Below, piece after piece: positions 1 through 9,291 of a stretch of DNA of 64,000 nucleotides. Every line of letters starts with the position of its first letter. The stretch's first letter is position 1. Position numbers and translations under genes: made by a program. This DNA comes from Flavihumibacter profundi (lineage in GTDB: Bacteria > Bacteroidota > Bacteroidia > Chitinophagales > Chitinophagaceae): positions 1,240,001-1,304,000 of the forward strand of contig NZ_JAIQXE010000001.1 in the NCBI RefSeq assembly GCF_020076305.1, in the 5' to 3' direction. The notes beneath the pieces were generated by a model. It was not told the DNA's origin. It saw only the letters and a program-made list of their open reading frames with translations, and did no database searches.

Positions 1-330
1 TGGTTCAATCGGTTCAATAAAACAATCTGCTGGTGCCTTAGTAAAAAAAGATGATTCAGCGTGTATAAAATGGCCTTCGGTAGACAATTGTAGGGTCACT
101 TCCTTTTTTCCTGAAAAGATATATTTACGAACAACGCCCCGAACAATAAAATTAAAGTACTCGTCAACTTCTCCTGGTTTAACCACCATTGTCTTTCTCT
201 TAAACTGGCGGATCAGGAAAAATCCGGATAAACTATTAAACCGCTCCCGGCTCATGCCAATATTGGAATGAATATAGGCATATAAGGCATCAAGAGCCTT
301 CTCGTATTGTTTAAACGCCTGTATAGGCAT
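1..330 (-). CDS. Crp/Fnr-like cyclic-nucleotide-binding-domain protein (partial, runs off the window)
   Basis: The minus strand is open from an ATG at 330 to base 1, giving 110 residues of the N-terminal part. The stretch with EVDEYFNFIVRGVVRKY and EVTLQL is the beta-roll of a Crp-type sensor domain, and it aligns closely with the same segment of the downstream-numbered neighbour (311-967), so the two are paralogues. The start overlaps the end of that neighbour by 20 bases, which suggests translational coupling; both are read leftwards. The C-terminal helix-turn-helix, if present, lies outside the window. The ligand is not predictable, since many Bacteroidota members of this family lack canonical cAMP contacts. 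Confidence 0.8.
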   Translation of the reverse strand, partial: MPIQAFKQYEKALDALYAYIHSNIGMSRERFNSLSGFFLIRQFKRKTMVVKPGEVDEYFNFIVRGVVRKYIFSGKKEVTLQLSTEGHFIHAESSFFTKAPADCFIEPIEP

Positions 331-967
331 CAGCTTCGGTTTCAAATGGCTCAATATGAAAATCAAATAATTTCTTATACCGGCTAAAGGTTTCTGGTTC
401 AATATTTAATAATGATGCCAAGTATTTCTGGGGTACCCGTGATAACAGTTGCGGTTTTTCCTTCAATAAAGCCAGATATCGCTCTTTCGGCGTATTAATC
501 ATTCTTGATGTATCCCTTCTTTCTTTATCCAGCATCCATTCCAGCAGGATCAGGCGGCCCATTTTTTCAAAATTATGGCTATAAGAATACAGGGTTTCGA
601 GCGATGATTTGGTAATAAATGCCAGCGTGGCTGGCTCTAAAGTTTCAATTACATAATCTGATAAAACGCCCGACAAAAAAGAAACATTTGAAGAAATCAG
701 ATCGCCTTCAAGGGCAAGTTGTACGGTCACTTCAAAATTATCACGGCAAAAATATTTCCGAACTATTCCCTTCTGGACAAAATAAACATGCTGTTCCAGT
801 TCACCAACACTTGTAAGCACCTGTTTTGGGAAACAGGTCATGATTTGCAAATGGCTCCCGAAAAGCGTTTTTTCTGCTTCAGAGAGTGTTACAAACCTTG
901 AAATATATGAAAAAGCATCACTCGACATCATCTGGCACATTGAAGTAAAATTACGACAATCTTGCAT
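311..967 (-). CDS. Crp/Fnr family transcriptional regulator
   Basis: A 218-residue protein with a Crp-type layout: an N-terminal cyclic-nucleotide-binding-like beta-roll (about residues 30-130, with VYFVQKGIVRKYF and VTVQLALEGDLI), a dimerisation helix, and a C-terminal region (about 165-205) where VPQKYLASLLNIEPETFSRY looks like the helix-turn-helix. Family length is about 190-230. The first ATG (967) is used here; ATGs at residues 11, 14 or 15 would also give a full domain. It is a DNA-binding regulator of unknown target. It precedes a paralogue (1-330) in the same direction and is divergent from icd. No redox cysteine cluster of the Fnr type is seen. Confidence 0.85.
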   Translation of the reverse strand: MQDCRNFTSMCQMMSSDAFSYISRFVTLSEAEKTLFGSHLQIMTCFPKQVLTSVGELEQHVYFVQKGIVRKYFCRDNFEVTVQLALEGDLISSNVSFLSGVLSDYVIETLEPATLAFITKSSLETLYSYSHNFEKMGRLILLEWMLDKERRDTSRMINTPKERYLALLKEKPQLLSRVPQKYLASLLNIEPETFSRYKKLFDFHIEPFETEADAYTGV

Positions 968-982
968 TTGACATTTTTACCA

Positions 983-1013
983 TTTGTTTTTTTATTCATT
1001 TCCCTTAGGTTTG
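983..1013 (+). promoter_or_regulatory. Bacteroidota-type promoter for icd
   Basis: TTTG at 983-986 and TAGGTTTG at 1006-1013 are separated by 19 bases, which fits the known Bacteroidota sigma-A consensus (TTTG, 19-21 bases, TAnnTTTG). The box ends 25 bases before the icd ATG at 1039. This is the only place in the window where I found both elements at correct spacing. Confidence 0.65.
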
Positions 1014-1038
1014 CAGACTTGCAATAAAACAGCTAAAT

Positions 1039-2274
1039 ATGAGTACAAAAATCAAGGTAACCAATCCTGTTGTTGAGCTTGATGGAGATGAGATGACAAG
1101 AATCATCTGGCAATTCATCAAAGATAAACTGATCTTACCCTATCTTGAACTGGACATTAAATATTATGACCTGGGCATAGAATATCGTGATGCCACTAAT
1201 GACCAGGTTACTGTGGATGCAGCCAATGCAATTAAAGAATATGGCGTAGGTATTAAATGTGCCACCATTACTCCCGACGAAGCCAGGGTTAAAGAATTCA
1301 ACCTCAAGCAGATGTGGAAAAGCCCGAATGGAACTATTCGCAATATCCTCGATGGTACGGTTTTCAGGGAACCTATTGTAATTAATAATATCCCAAGGCT
1401 TGTAACTAACTGGACCGCCCCCATAATTGTCGGCCGGCATGCTTTTGGTGACCAATATCGTGCTACAGATACTGTTATAAAGGGAAAGGGTAAACTGACC
1501 ATGACATTTACCCCGGAAGACGGTAGTGCTCCCCAAGTCTTTGAGGTGTTTAATTTCAAAGGAGATGGCGTAGCGATGTCTATGTATAATACCGATGAAA
1601 GTATTATTGGATTTGCCAGGAGTTGTTTCAATATGGCACTTAGCAAAAAATGGCCTTTATACCTGTCCACAAAGAACACCATACTAAAGAAGTATGATGG
1701 CAGGTTTAAGGACATATTCCAGGACATATACGAGAAAGAGTTTAAGGGAAAATTTGAGGCGGCAGGAATCGTTTACGAGCACCGTCTCATTGATGACATG
1801 GTAGCCAGTGCCTTAAAATGGAATGGTAATTTTGTTTGGGCCTGTAAGAATTATGATGGAGATGTTCAGAGTGATACGGTTGCCCAGGGATTTGGATCTC
1901 TCGGCTTAATGACTTCCGTGTTAATTACTCCCGATGGTAAAACAATGGAGTCTGAAGCTGCCCACGGAACAGTAACAAGGCACTACCGTGATCACCAAGC
2001 TGGCAAGCCAACTTCAACAAATCCGATTGCCTCTATTTTTGCCTGGACCAGGGGATTAGCTTTCCGCGGTAAATTAGATGGCAATCAACCTCTTGTTGAT
2101 TTCTGTAATGCGCTGGAAGCAGTTTGTATTGAAACTGTAGAAAGTGGAAAAATGACCAAGGATCTTGCTGTTTGTGTTCACGGAAATAAAGTGAGGCATG
2201 GCGAACATTTCCTGTACACACAGGAATTCCTTGATGCACTCGATGAAAACCTGAAAAAGAAAATGGGTTTATAA
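1039..2274 (+). CDS. icd: NADP-dependent isocitrate dehydrogenase
   Basis: A 411-residue protein of the homodimeric IDH type shared with eukaryotic IDH1/IDH2. It oxidatively decarboxylates isocitrate to 2-oxoglutarate in the TCA cycle, using NADP and a divalent metal. Diagnostic segments are the N-terminal [16 protein letters not shown], the substrate loop KSPNGTIRN (about 94-102) with conserved arginines at about 101 and 110, the metal-binding region around [10 protein letters not shown], and [11 protein letters not shown] in the cofactor region. Length is full. It is a single-gene unit with its own promoter (983-1013) and a strong terminator at 2282-2314. It is divergent from the Crp-like gene; no regulatory link is shown. 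Confidence 0.97.
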   Translation: MSTKIKVTNPVVELDGDEMTRIIWQFIKDKLILPYLELDIKYYDLGIEYRDATNDQVTVDAANAIKEYGVGIKCATITPDEARVKEFNLKQMWKSPNGTIRNILDGTVFREPIVINNIPRLVTNWTAPIIVGRHAFGDQYRATDTVIKGKGKLTMTFTPEDGSAPQVFEVFNFKGDGVAMSMYNTDESIIGFARSCFNMALSKKWPLYLSTKNTILKKYDGRFKDIFQDIYEKEFKGKFEAAGIVYEHRLIDDMVASALKWNGNFVWACKNYDGDVQSDTVAQGFGSLGLMTSVLITPDGKTMESEAAHGTVTRHYRDHQAGKPTSTNPIASIFAWTRGLAFRGKLDGNQPLVDFCNALEAVCIETVESGKMTKDLAVCVHGNKVRHGEHFLYTQEFLDALDENLKKKMGL

Positions 2275-2281
2275 AAAATGG

Positions 2282-2314
2282 GGCCGCCTCAAACTTTTGA
2301 GGCGGCCGCTTTTT
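2282..2314. terminator. Bidirectional intrinsic terminator between icd and the secreted-protein operon
   Basis: A 12-base perfect inverted repeat (2282-2293 with 2296-2307, GGCCGCCTCAAA and its complement) is followed by a T run on the plus strand and preceded by an A run. It can therefore end icd and the convergent minus-strand operon. Confidence 0.85.
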
Positions 2315-2601
2315 TATTTATTAGAAACAACTGGTTGTAAGGTTCTTCTATTATCGATTGGTTGTGACTGAGGCACCTGGCTTTTTTCCTGCTCCGCCCT
2401 TTTCAACTGCATTTGTTGTTGGCGTGCCGCTGCCCGCATCGTTTCAATTTTGCGCTCCAAAATCCTTTTATCGGGCATTGGTCTGTTGCTGGGCAATTTA
2501 GCTTGTTCCGCGGTACGGATTGATTGTGCTTTCAAGCCGCCCGAAACAATTACAAGGAAGGTCGAGGCAATTAAAATCTTAGTATATTTTTTCATTTTCA
2601 A
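2314..2601 (-). CDS. Small secreted Gln-rich protein, unknown function
   Basis: A 95-residue protein with a clear signal peptide (a lysine-rich start, then about 17 hydrophobic residues, ending near GLKAQS). The rest is hydrophilic, rich in Q, R and K, and helical in appearance (RAAARQQQMQLKRAEQEK). I do not recognise a family. It is the last gene of a minus-strand group of four, 15 bases after the giant repeat protein, and its stop codon abuts the icd terminator. Position suggests export and a possible accessory role for the operon, but no function can be assigned. Confidence 0.7.
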   Translation of the reverse strand: MKMKKYTKILIASTFLVIVSGGLKAQSIRTAEQAKLPSNRPMPDKRILERKIETMRAAARQQQMQLKRAEQEKSQVPQSQPIDNRRTLQPVVSNK

Positions 2602-2616
2602 TGATTTTGGGATTAT

Positions 2617-5600
2617 TTATTTTACGCTAACCAACACATTAATTTTTCCAATTCCATTACCGGAAAAATCCTGCAAGGCCTTACCCAATACCTGTCCAAC
2701 CCTCACTTTATCCGGATCTGCTTTCATCGCAACTCCGGAAAGAGAAGAAGTAACCAACAAATCACCTCTCTTTATAGCACCACCTTCAAGGCAAACTTTA
2801 GTAGGGATAACACCTATTACACCCATTGGAACACCATTGTCCAGGGCACTATTTACTGCATCTTCTTCTGTAAGTAAGAGCCCGGGTTTGGTGGCATAAA
2901 CACCTGCAACAAGAGTCGAATATGGTCCGGAAGATTTTACAACCTGGCGATCAGCATCAGTTGAAATTTCCAATACATCACCTGGCTCATAACCAGCTAA
3001 AGCACCCTGTACGCCAAAGAATTCAGCAACATCAGCACCATTGTTCTGGGTACCGCCATTAAAAAATGCCTTTCCGGTCCTATCAATCCTTGCTACATTG
3101 GATAAGCCCACCTTAAAAATTGCGAGGTTACCAGTTCCGGCTGCCTCAAGTCTTGCTACAAAAGCAGTTCCTGTGGTACCGCCATCTGTATTTGATTCAG
3201 CAAGCACACCAATACCTGAAGGTGAATTACCACGTACCCCGGCATAATTCCCATAGTTCGTACCTGCAATCGCACCCGCAATATCACTGATGGTTTGACC
3301 GGTTACACCTTCCCCACCCCCTACATGAACACCATACAAACCTGCCCCTGAAATATCGTTTGCAACACCAAATACACCAGTTCCTTTTATGCTGGAAGCA
3401 CTTATAGCGTTATATTGTTCATTGGTTACCAATAAAGCATCACTTCCGTTTGCTGCATTGGTAATATCAAAGAATCCGGCAGTTCCACTGGTGCTTGAAC
3501 CATAAACCCCATAAACATTTTCACTGAAACCACTAATTCCATATCCATTCACAGAATAGCCTGACACACCCGGTCCATTAACAGAAGTACCATTTACTCC
3601 GGTTCCGGAACCATTGTGCTTTCCCCAAACACCATATCCATTGGCAGTTGCTGCATTAATAACACCATAAACACCAATTGCACTTGCAGCAGGAGCAGCA
3701 GCAGTAATTCTTCCTGCAACTCCGGTAGCGCCTGCACCAGGTGAGCTATTTGAGCCAGCAAGTGCGGTACCAAAATCAGTATTGGTCAATCCGAACATAT
3801 CACTGGTTGTTGCTATACTAGCGGTAAATGGAAAAGTGAGTCCGCCACCACCTGTATTATCAGCAGCTGGCGCCCATTGTGTACCATTGTATTTAAGAAC
3901 CTGTCCGCTTGCTGGAACAGTAGCACTTAATGCCACACCATTTAATTTACCGATAACGGGGTTGGGATATGTTCCACTTAGATCCCCTCCGGCTGCGCCA
4001 GAAGGAGAAAATATGGTAGGTATAACACCAGGGGCCAGTTTTGCAGCAGTAATAGAGGCATCTGCTACTTTAGTAGTAGTGATGGCATTTGCAGCAATCG
4101 TTGGGTTAGGGTAAGTTCCGGTCAGGTCACCACCAGCTGCACCGCTAGCAGGTAAGCTGGTTGGGATAACACCCGGGGCCAGTTTAACCGCAGTAATAGA
4201 GGCGTCGGCTACTTTAGTGGTAGTAACTGCATTATCTGCAATTTTAGCATTGGTTACTGCAAGCGCATTCAGTTTTATTGTAGTTATTGCATTATCGGCA
4301 ATTTTAGTCGTATTTACAGCATTTGCACCAATTGTCGGATTAGGGTAAGTCCCGGTCAGGTCACCACCTGCTGCACCGCTAGCCGGAAGACTGGTCGGAA
4401 TAACGCCAGGAGCCAGTTTAGCCGCAGTAATAGAGGCGTCGGCTACTTTAGTAGTAGTGATCGCATTTGCACCAATTGTTGGATTAGGATAGGTACCTGT
4501 TAGGTCACCACCAGCGGTACCGTTAATTGGTAAGCTGGTTGGAATAACACCAGGAGCAAGCTTTGCCGCAGTAATAGAGGCATCAGCCACTTTGGTAGTA
4601 GTGATAGCATTATCGGCCACTTTAGCATTTGTAACTGCGTTAGCACCAATCGTTGGGTTAGGGTAAGTTCCGGTCAGGTCACCACCTGCAGCACCGCTTG
4701 CAGGTAAACTGGTTGGGATAACGCCCGGAGCCAGTTTAACCGCAGTAATAGAGGCGTCGGCTACTTTAGTGGTAGTAACTGCATTATCTGCAATTTTAGC
4801 ATTGGTTACTGCAAGCGCATTCAGTTTTGTTGTAGTTATTGCATTATCGGCAATTTTAGTCGTATTTACAGCATTTGCACCAATCGACGGATTAGGGTAA
4901 GTCCCGGTCAGATCACCACCTGCTGCACCGCTAGCCGGAAGACTGGTCGGAATAACGCCAGGAGCCAGTTTAGCCGCAGTAATAGAGGCGTCGGCTACTT
5001 TGGTAGTAGTGATCGCATTTGCACTAATTGTTGGATTAGGATAGGTACCTGTTAGGTCACCACCTGCTGTTCCACTTACCGGAATAGAAGTTGGAATAAC
5101 CCCGGGAGCAAGCTTCGCAGCTGTTATAGATGCGTCAGCCACTTTAGTGGTAGTAATCGCATTATCTGCAACTTTGGCATTAGTAACAGCAAGCCCATTC
5201 AATTTCGTGGTAGTAATTGAATTATCAGCAATTTCAGCTGTACTAACAGCATTTGCAGCAATAGTTGGATTTGGATAGGTTCCGGTAAGATCACCACCTG
5301 CAGTACCGCTAACAGGTAAAGAAGTCGGGATAACACCTGGAGCAAGTTTTGCCGCTGTAATAGCCCCATCTGCTACTTTAGTAGTGGTAATAGCATTAAC
5401 CCCAATTGTCGGATTTGGAAATGTTCCGGTCAGGTCACCACCCGCTGTGCCACTAACCGGCAGACTGGTTGGGATAACACCAGGGGCTAATTTGGATGCA
5501 GTAATTGATCCATCAGCAATTTTTGCCGTAATAACTGCATTATCAGCCAGTTTTGAACTATTTACAGCATTTGCACCTATTGAGGGGTTTGGGTAGGTAC

Positions 5601-6363
5601 CAATTAAATCCCCTCCAGCTGTTCCACTAACAGGCAAACTGGTGGGAATAACACCCGGAGCTAATTTGGCTGCGGTAATTGATGCATCAGCTACTTTTGA
5701 AGTAGTCACAGCATTATCAGCTAGTTTAGTATTATTCACTGCATTGTCTGCAATTTTTGAAGTATTAATAGCATTTCCAGCAATAATTGGATTCGGGTAA
5801 GTTCCGGAAAGATCTCCACCTGCCGTACCACTAATTGGGATTGATGTTGGAATTACTCCTGGCGCCAGCTTTGAAGCTGTAATTGCCCCGTCTTTGATAG
5901 TTGGATTAGGGAAATTACCACTTAAATCGCCACCAGCTTGTCCTACTGGTGAAGCAGATTCGGCCCTAAATGCGAACGGAACGCTGGTTAATGGCGAAGC
6001 ACCTAAAAAACTGAATTGTGTGCCACCTTTAGGATCCATTTCAACTTCCAGGAACTTTGCAATTCCATTGGCCCAGTTTACCCCCGAAAGACTACCGGAA
6101 ACAGCAGTTGCCCCATCACTACCAATGGCAGTTGCAAAAAGCCCAAACTGATTGGTTTGAACACTACGGGTTTCCTGATACATTACGGTGCCGGATGCAC
6201 TGGACTCCCGTATTGTTAAACGAAGGGAGAGGGACTGATTGGCTAAAGCCGTCCCATAAGCGTTTCTGGCAATTCCCTGGTAATTAATTTGTTTTGGCAC
6301 CTGTGCCATGAGAGAACTGCATAAAAACAGGCCTACCACAAATGGCATAACTTGTTTTATCAT
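2617..6363 (-). CDS. Large secreted repeat protein with 12 AGGDL/YPNP units (tail-fibre-like or adhesin-like)
   Basis: A 1248-residue exported protein. Residues 1-20 form a signal peptide. Residues about 22-130 are a domain common at the N-terminus of Bacteroidota surface proteins (INYQGIARNAYG, NQFGLFATAIG, SVPFAFRAES). Residues about 141-800 hold 12 units beginning AGGDL, most followed by GTYPNP and 11 of them by KLAPGVIPT, with variable numbers of short (S/A)ITTTKVAD-type subunits between. Residues about 830-1080 are GVxG-rich and look like a beta-solenoid. The end (about 1110-1248, starting GADVAEFFGV) resembles the terminal domain of phage fibres and bacterial fibre-like proteins. Neighbours are T9SS-type secreted proteins in the same operon. 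A surface or adhesive role is inference. Internal DNA duplication is noted separately. Confidence 0.88.
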   Translation of the reverse strand: MIKQVMPFVVGLFLCSSLMAQVPKQINYQGIARNAYGTALANQSLSLRLTIRESSASGTVMYQETRSVQTNQFGLFATAIGSDGATAVSGSLSGVNWANGIAKFLEVEMDPKGGTQFSFLGASPLTSVPFAFRAESASPVGQAGGDLSGNFPNPTIKDGAITASKLAPGVIPTSIPISGTAGGDLSGTYPNPIIAGNAINTSKIADNAVNNTKLADNAVTTSKVADASITAAKLAPGVIPTSLPVSGTAGGDLIGTYPNPSIGANAVNSSKLADNAVITAKIADGSITASKLAPGVIPTSLPVSGTAGGDLTGTFPNPTIGVNAITTTKVADGAITAAKLAPGVIPTSLPVSGTAGGDLTGTYPNPTIAANAVSTAEIADNSITTTKLNGLAVTNAKVADNAITTTKVADASITAAKLAPGVIPTSIPVSGTAGGDLTGTYPNPTISANAITTTKVADASITAAKLAPGVIPTSLPASGAAGGDLTGTYPNPSIGANAVNTTKIADNAITTTKLNALAVTNAKIADNAVTTTKVADASITAVKLAPGVIPTSLPASGAAGGDLTGTYPNPTIGANAVTNAKVADNAITTTKVADASITAAKLAPGVIPTSLPINGTAGGDLTGTYPNPTIGANAITTTKVADASITAAKLAPGVIPTSLPASGAAGGDLTGTYPNPTIGANAVNTTKIADNAITTIKLNALAVTNAKIADNAVTTTKVADASITAVKLAPGVIPTSLPASGAAGGDLTGTYPNPTIAANAITTTKVADASITAAKLAPGVIPTIFSPSGAAGGDLSGTYPNPVIGKLNGVALSATVPASGQVLKYNGTQWAPAADNTGGGGLTFPFTASIATTSDMFGLTNTDFGTALAGSNSSPGAGATGVAGRITAAAPAASAIGVYGVINAATANGYGVWGKHNGSGTGVNGTSVNGPGVSGYSVNGYGISGFSENVYGVYGSSTSGTAGFFDITNAANGSDALLVTNEQYNAISASSIKGTGVFGVANDISGAGLYGVHVGGGEGVTGQTISDIAGAIAGTNYGNYAGVRGNSPSGIGVLAESNTDGGTTGTAFVARLEAAGTGNLAIFKVGLSNVARIDRTGKAFFNGGTQNNGADVAEFFGVQGALAGYEPGDVLEISTDADRQVVKSSGPYSTLVAGVYATKPGLLLTEEDAVNSALDNGVPMGVIGVIPTKVCLEGGAIKRGDLLVTSSLSGVAMKADPDKVRVGQVLGKALQDFSGNGIGKINVLVSVK
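4181..5062 (-). repeat. Recent 552-base tandem duplication inside the repeat-protein gene
   Basis: Bases 4181-4510 recur almost unchanged at 4733-5062, an offset of 552 bases (184 codons, in frame). Similarity fades outside this span. The other AGGDL units are more diverged, so this pair is the youngest duplication in the array. Confidence 0.8.
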
Positions 6364-6383
6364 TGGATTTGGATTTAAGCGGG

Positions 6384-6929
6384 TTAATCGATCTTTAATA
6401 TCTTGAATGAACCTTTTCTGACCACTGGCCCTTCTGTAGGCTCAAGCTCTACGTATAAAAAATATGTTCCAGTTGCTAATTTTGCCATATTGATAGACTG
6501 CGTGTAACCATATCCATAATAAGTAAAGCTGGTTTGGTAAAGGCGTTGCCCTTTTTCGCTGAACAACATGCACCTCACATAACCAACCTGACGGAGGGAC
6601 AGTTGTAATTGAAGGATAGATTTAACTGGATTGGGCAATATTTTAATTTCACCAGGCGTAAAAGCAGGATCAGCAACAAAAACAACCTGTCGGCCAAGGT
6701 CGGGTTGAAGGAGGCCCTGTGTAACCAAAAGGGAATTATTGGGAGACGCCTTTGTATCAATCCTTGATAATTCCCCAATGCTCCAGTCAACAATGAGTTT
6801 GTCATTACCGAAACTCCCGCCGGCTGCATTTATGGTCCCACTATGGCTATCCTGGGCAGAAACTGCGCCGAATACCAAACAGCAGAATTGCAGGCATACT
6901 AGTGGCTTTTTCATCGATAAGAATTTCAT
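6384..6929 (-). CDS. Secreted protein with probable T9SS type A sorting domain
   Basis: A 181-residue protein. An N-terminal signal peptide ends near VSAQD. The middle starts with AAGGSF and has WSIGELS, a pattern common in small Bacteroidota proteins carrying T9SS tails. The C-terminal 80 residues have the type A sorting layout: ILPNPVKSILQLQL, then LFSEKGQRL, then GTYFLYVELE, ending in a basic strand. This tail directs outer-membrane translocation and surface attachment or release by the type IX system. The ATG at 6929 is used; the second ATG five residues later (6914) gives a more standard signal peptide. It sits 14 bases after the preceding gene and 20 before the repeat protein. The effector role is unknown. 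Confidence 0.8.
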   Translation of the reverse strand: MKFLSMKKPLVCLQFCCLVFGAVSAQDSHSGTINAAGGSFGNDKLIVDWSIGELSRIDTKASPNNSLLVTQGLLQPDLGRQVVFVADPAFTPGEIKILPNPVKSILQLQLSLRQVGYVRCMLFSEKGQRLYQTSFTYYGYGYTQSINMAKLATGTYFLYVELEPTEGPVVRKGSFKILKID

Positions 6930-6943
6930 AGGCTGAGTTACAA

Positions 6944-8917
6944 TTATTTTTTAGGGGTAAGGACCATTTTTTGGGTAAATAATTTTTCACCCACCTGAAC
7001 CTGAACCGGATAGATACCGCTGCTCCAATTTCCAAAGTCCTGGAAGCTTATAATATTGTTTCCGGTAATTAAGGATACCCTTCTCATTTCCAATAACGAA
7101 CCAAGTGCATTAAAAATTTTAACAACACCTACCTGATTTTTTTCAGCCTGAATAATTATCTGCATTTTACTTGAAACAGGATTTGGGGAAATTATAAATC
7201 CTGTTAGTTGGGAAGAGGATCTATTAAGTAATAAAGGGGACGAATACCGGGTACTGCCATCTATCCTAACTATCTTAACCCGATAATATAACTGGTTCCC
7301 CTCCAATTGAGAAATATCATCATCTATTAAATAAGAGGAAAATCCTGAATTATTATTAGCATTCAATGTTTTAGAGATTTTATATGTTTTTCCATCTAAG
7401 CTCCTTTCAACGGTATAATACTTCACATTTTCATTGGAAGAAACCTCAAAATCAAGTTTTGCTACCTGCCCCTGGATATTGCCTTTCAAGTCAATCCTGT
7501 TTTGTGGTAATAATGCACAGGTAGGGTCTAGTTTAACCACCACCGTATCTGCCGCATATTGGTTGCATCCACTTAATAATTGTTGCCGGACAATATATGT
7601 ACCTGGCGTATCTACTGTTATCTGGTAACCAAATGTATCACCCAATATTTTTCCGTCGGGTGTTACCCATGAATATGTTGAAGTTGGTAATGGGTTGGTT
7701 ACGCTAATAGTACTGATCATATTATCCCCACAAATCATGGGAATGTCTGCTGCCGCATCTGCAGCTTTAAATTCAAAGAAATCGAAAGGCCCGACAAAAT
7801 CTTTTAATTCAGCGGTAAAAGCAGAGGATGACCTGGATTTAACCAGTATCCTGCGGAATGGTAAACCACAGGGATCACCACCTAAAAGGGAAATGGGGTC
7901 TAAACCCAGTGTACCCATATTCACAGAGAATTCCAAAAACTGGTTGGGATCGTATGTTGTTTGTACTGAATTATCTGCCCTAACCAGCTGGAATGGTCCA
8001 GACCAGGTGGCAGTACTATTTTGGAGACCAGTATAAAAGAATTGGTTTGTTTTAGGTACAATACTGGCGTAACCAAAAGTCGAACTGGAAGTAGCTCCAT
8101 CAAAAGTACCGGCCCAGTCAAAGTTTGGCGAATTAATTAATAAAGCACTTTTATTTACCCAGATTCTGGCCACGAGGTCTTGCAGACCGCTTCCCCCAAA
8201 ATTGGCGGAAAAAATAACATCACCGGGCTTTGTAACGGCACCAGTCACCGGGTCAAACTGCCAGCTTGTATGTCCTGCATCGGGACCATAACCTGTAAAA
8301 GAAAGTGTAGAACGGTTATAGAATATATCAGTTTGATATAATTCAAAATCAAAATAACGGTTTCCGGCAGTAGCATCCAGCGAAATTCCTCCTATAAACC
8401 ACAGGGAATCCTGAAGTCTCGGTAATGATCCTGCTCTCCTTACATGTACAAACATGTCGAGGAGGTCATTTTTATCAGGAACATTTTGGGATGCTGCGCC
8501 ACTCCAGCTCTGCGGACTGTCCCCATTTTTATTAGACATTGCAAAAGTTGTGGAGTCTATACCATGGTAATCCCTGATATAAACCGCATCAATGAGCATT
8601 CTTCCATCCAGTATTGTAAACGGATCATACTTTAAAACCCTGAAAAAAGGCAGTTTCCTGAAGTTAAGATCTGTAACATACCTGGCTGTAATGGCAGCTG
8701 CGCCTGTCGTATCTATCATAAAACGGGGGGGGCCGGAAATTGTATTGGCAAACCAATCATGGGAAGTTGCCGCGGGCTGGGGAAGCAGTCCAAGAAAACT
8801 AGCCCTTACTTCTCCGTCAACCCCAAAATTGGCTTTATTTGTTGGTGAAGTAATCTGGCTTATTGCATTTGGCAATCCAAATAAACTTAATATAATAATG
8901 ATTATAAGCTTCTTCAT
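6944..8917 (-). CDS. Large secreted protein with T9SS type A sorting domain
   Basis: A 657-residue protein with a signal peptide (KKLIIIIILSLFG, cleaved near NAISQ). The first 390 residues are beta-rich with no family I recognise. Residues about 395-470 look like an Ig/PKD-like domain (STYSWVTPDGK, PGTYIVRQ), about 480-570 like a fibronectin-type fold (YYTVERSLDGKTY, LYYRVKIV). The C-terminal 80 residues are a T9SS type A tail (FIISPNPVSSKMQI, IFNALGSLL, GIYPVQVQVGEKLFTQKMVL). It is the first gene of the four-gene secreted-protein operon. It probably ends up on the cell surface or outside the cell; its ligand or substrate is unknown. Confidence 0.82.
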   Translation of the reverse strand: MKKLIIIIILSLFGLPNAISQITSPTNKANFGVDGEVRASFLGLLPQPAATSHDWFANTISGPPRFMIDTTGAAAITARYVTDLNFRKLPFFRVLKYDPFTILDGRMLIDAVYIRDYHGIDSTTFAMSNKNGDSPQSWSGAASQNVPDKNDLLDMFVHVRRAGSLPRLQDSLWFIGGISLDATAGNRYFDFELYQTDIFYNRSTLSFTGYGPDAGHTSWQFDPVTGAVTKPGDVIFSANFGGSGLQDLVARIWVNKSALLINSPNFDWAGTFDGATSSSTFGYASIVPKTNQFFYTGLQNSTATWSGPFQLVRADNSVQTTYDPNQFLEFSVNMGTLGLDPISLLGGDPCGLPFRRILVKSRSSSAFTAELKDFVGPFDFFEFKAADAAADIPMICGDNMISTISVTNPLPTSTYSWVTPDGKILGDTFGYQITVDTPGTYIVRQQLLSGCNQYAADTVVVKLDPTCALLPQNRIDLKGNIQGQVAKLDFEVSSNENVKYYTVERSLDGKTYKISKTLNANNNSGFSSYLIDDDISQLEGNQLYYRVKIVRIDGSTRYSSPLLLNRSSSQLTGFIISPNPVSSKMQIIIQAEKNQVGVVKIFNALGSLLEMRRVSLITGNNIISFQDFGNWSSGIYPVQVQVGEKLFTQKMVLTPKK

Positions 8918-9239
8918 AAGGATTAATTAAAATTAAAAAACTACTAAATTGTCTTTAGTAATAAATCATTCTATTAACCACAATGAATTGACTTGTAATT
9001 GCTTAGAGAAGAGGTGGCAAATCGATTAAATAATTCGCCTGTAATAGGTATAAGTAAATCTGTTTTCATAAGGATTTATTTTGCGTTGGATCAGGATATC
9101 TTTAATAACAACGACTAAATAAGTGGAAATATTCTTTGAAAACTAATTATTTACCATGATTTTTTGAGGATTAGTATATTTTCAAAATAACCCTCGTAAA
9201 GCTTCGAATAAATTGCATAAATTACCCATATACCCTAAC
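8918..9239. other. AT-rich intergenic region upstream of the secreted-protein operon
   Basis: No open reading frame of note in this stretch. It must contain the promoter of the minus-strand operon starting at 8917, but I found no clean TAnnTTTG box on the minus strand. It is bounded on the right by a perfect palindrome at 9240-9277. Confidence 0.5.
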
Positions 9240-9277
9240 AAAAAAATAGTCGATACTTAAGTATCGACTATTTTTTT
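9240..9277. terminator. Perfect 38-base palindrome, intrinsic terminator
   Basis: The two 19-base arms (9240-9258 and 9259-9277) are perfectly complementary: A run, TAGTCGATACTT, then the mirror ending in a T run. It lies downstream of the minus-strand lipoprotein gene (9346-9555) and can terminate either strand. The lack of a loop means the inner pairs must open. Confidence 0.8.
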
Positions 9278-9291
9278 ACAAGCTGGTAGAA

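Noticed and set aside
3782-4114. Plus-strand frames inside the AGGDL repeat gene
   Set aside because: Low-complexity antisense reading of a repeated coding sequence.
2617-6363. Prophage tail-fibre gene as part of a phage
   Set aside because: The protein has a signal peptide and T9SS-type neighbours, and there are no phage structural, integrase or lysis genes nearby.
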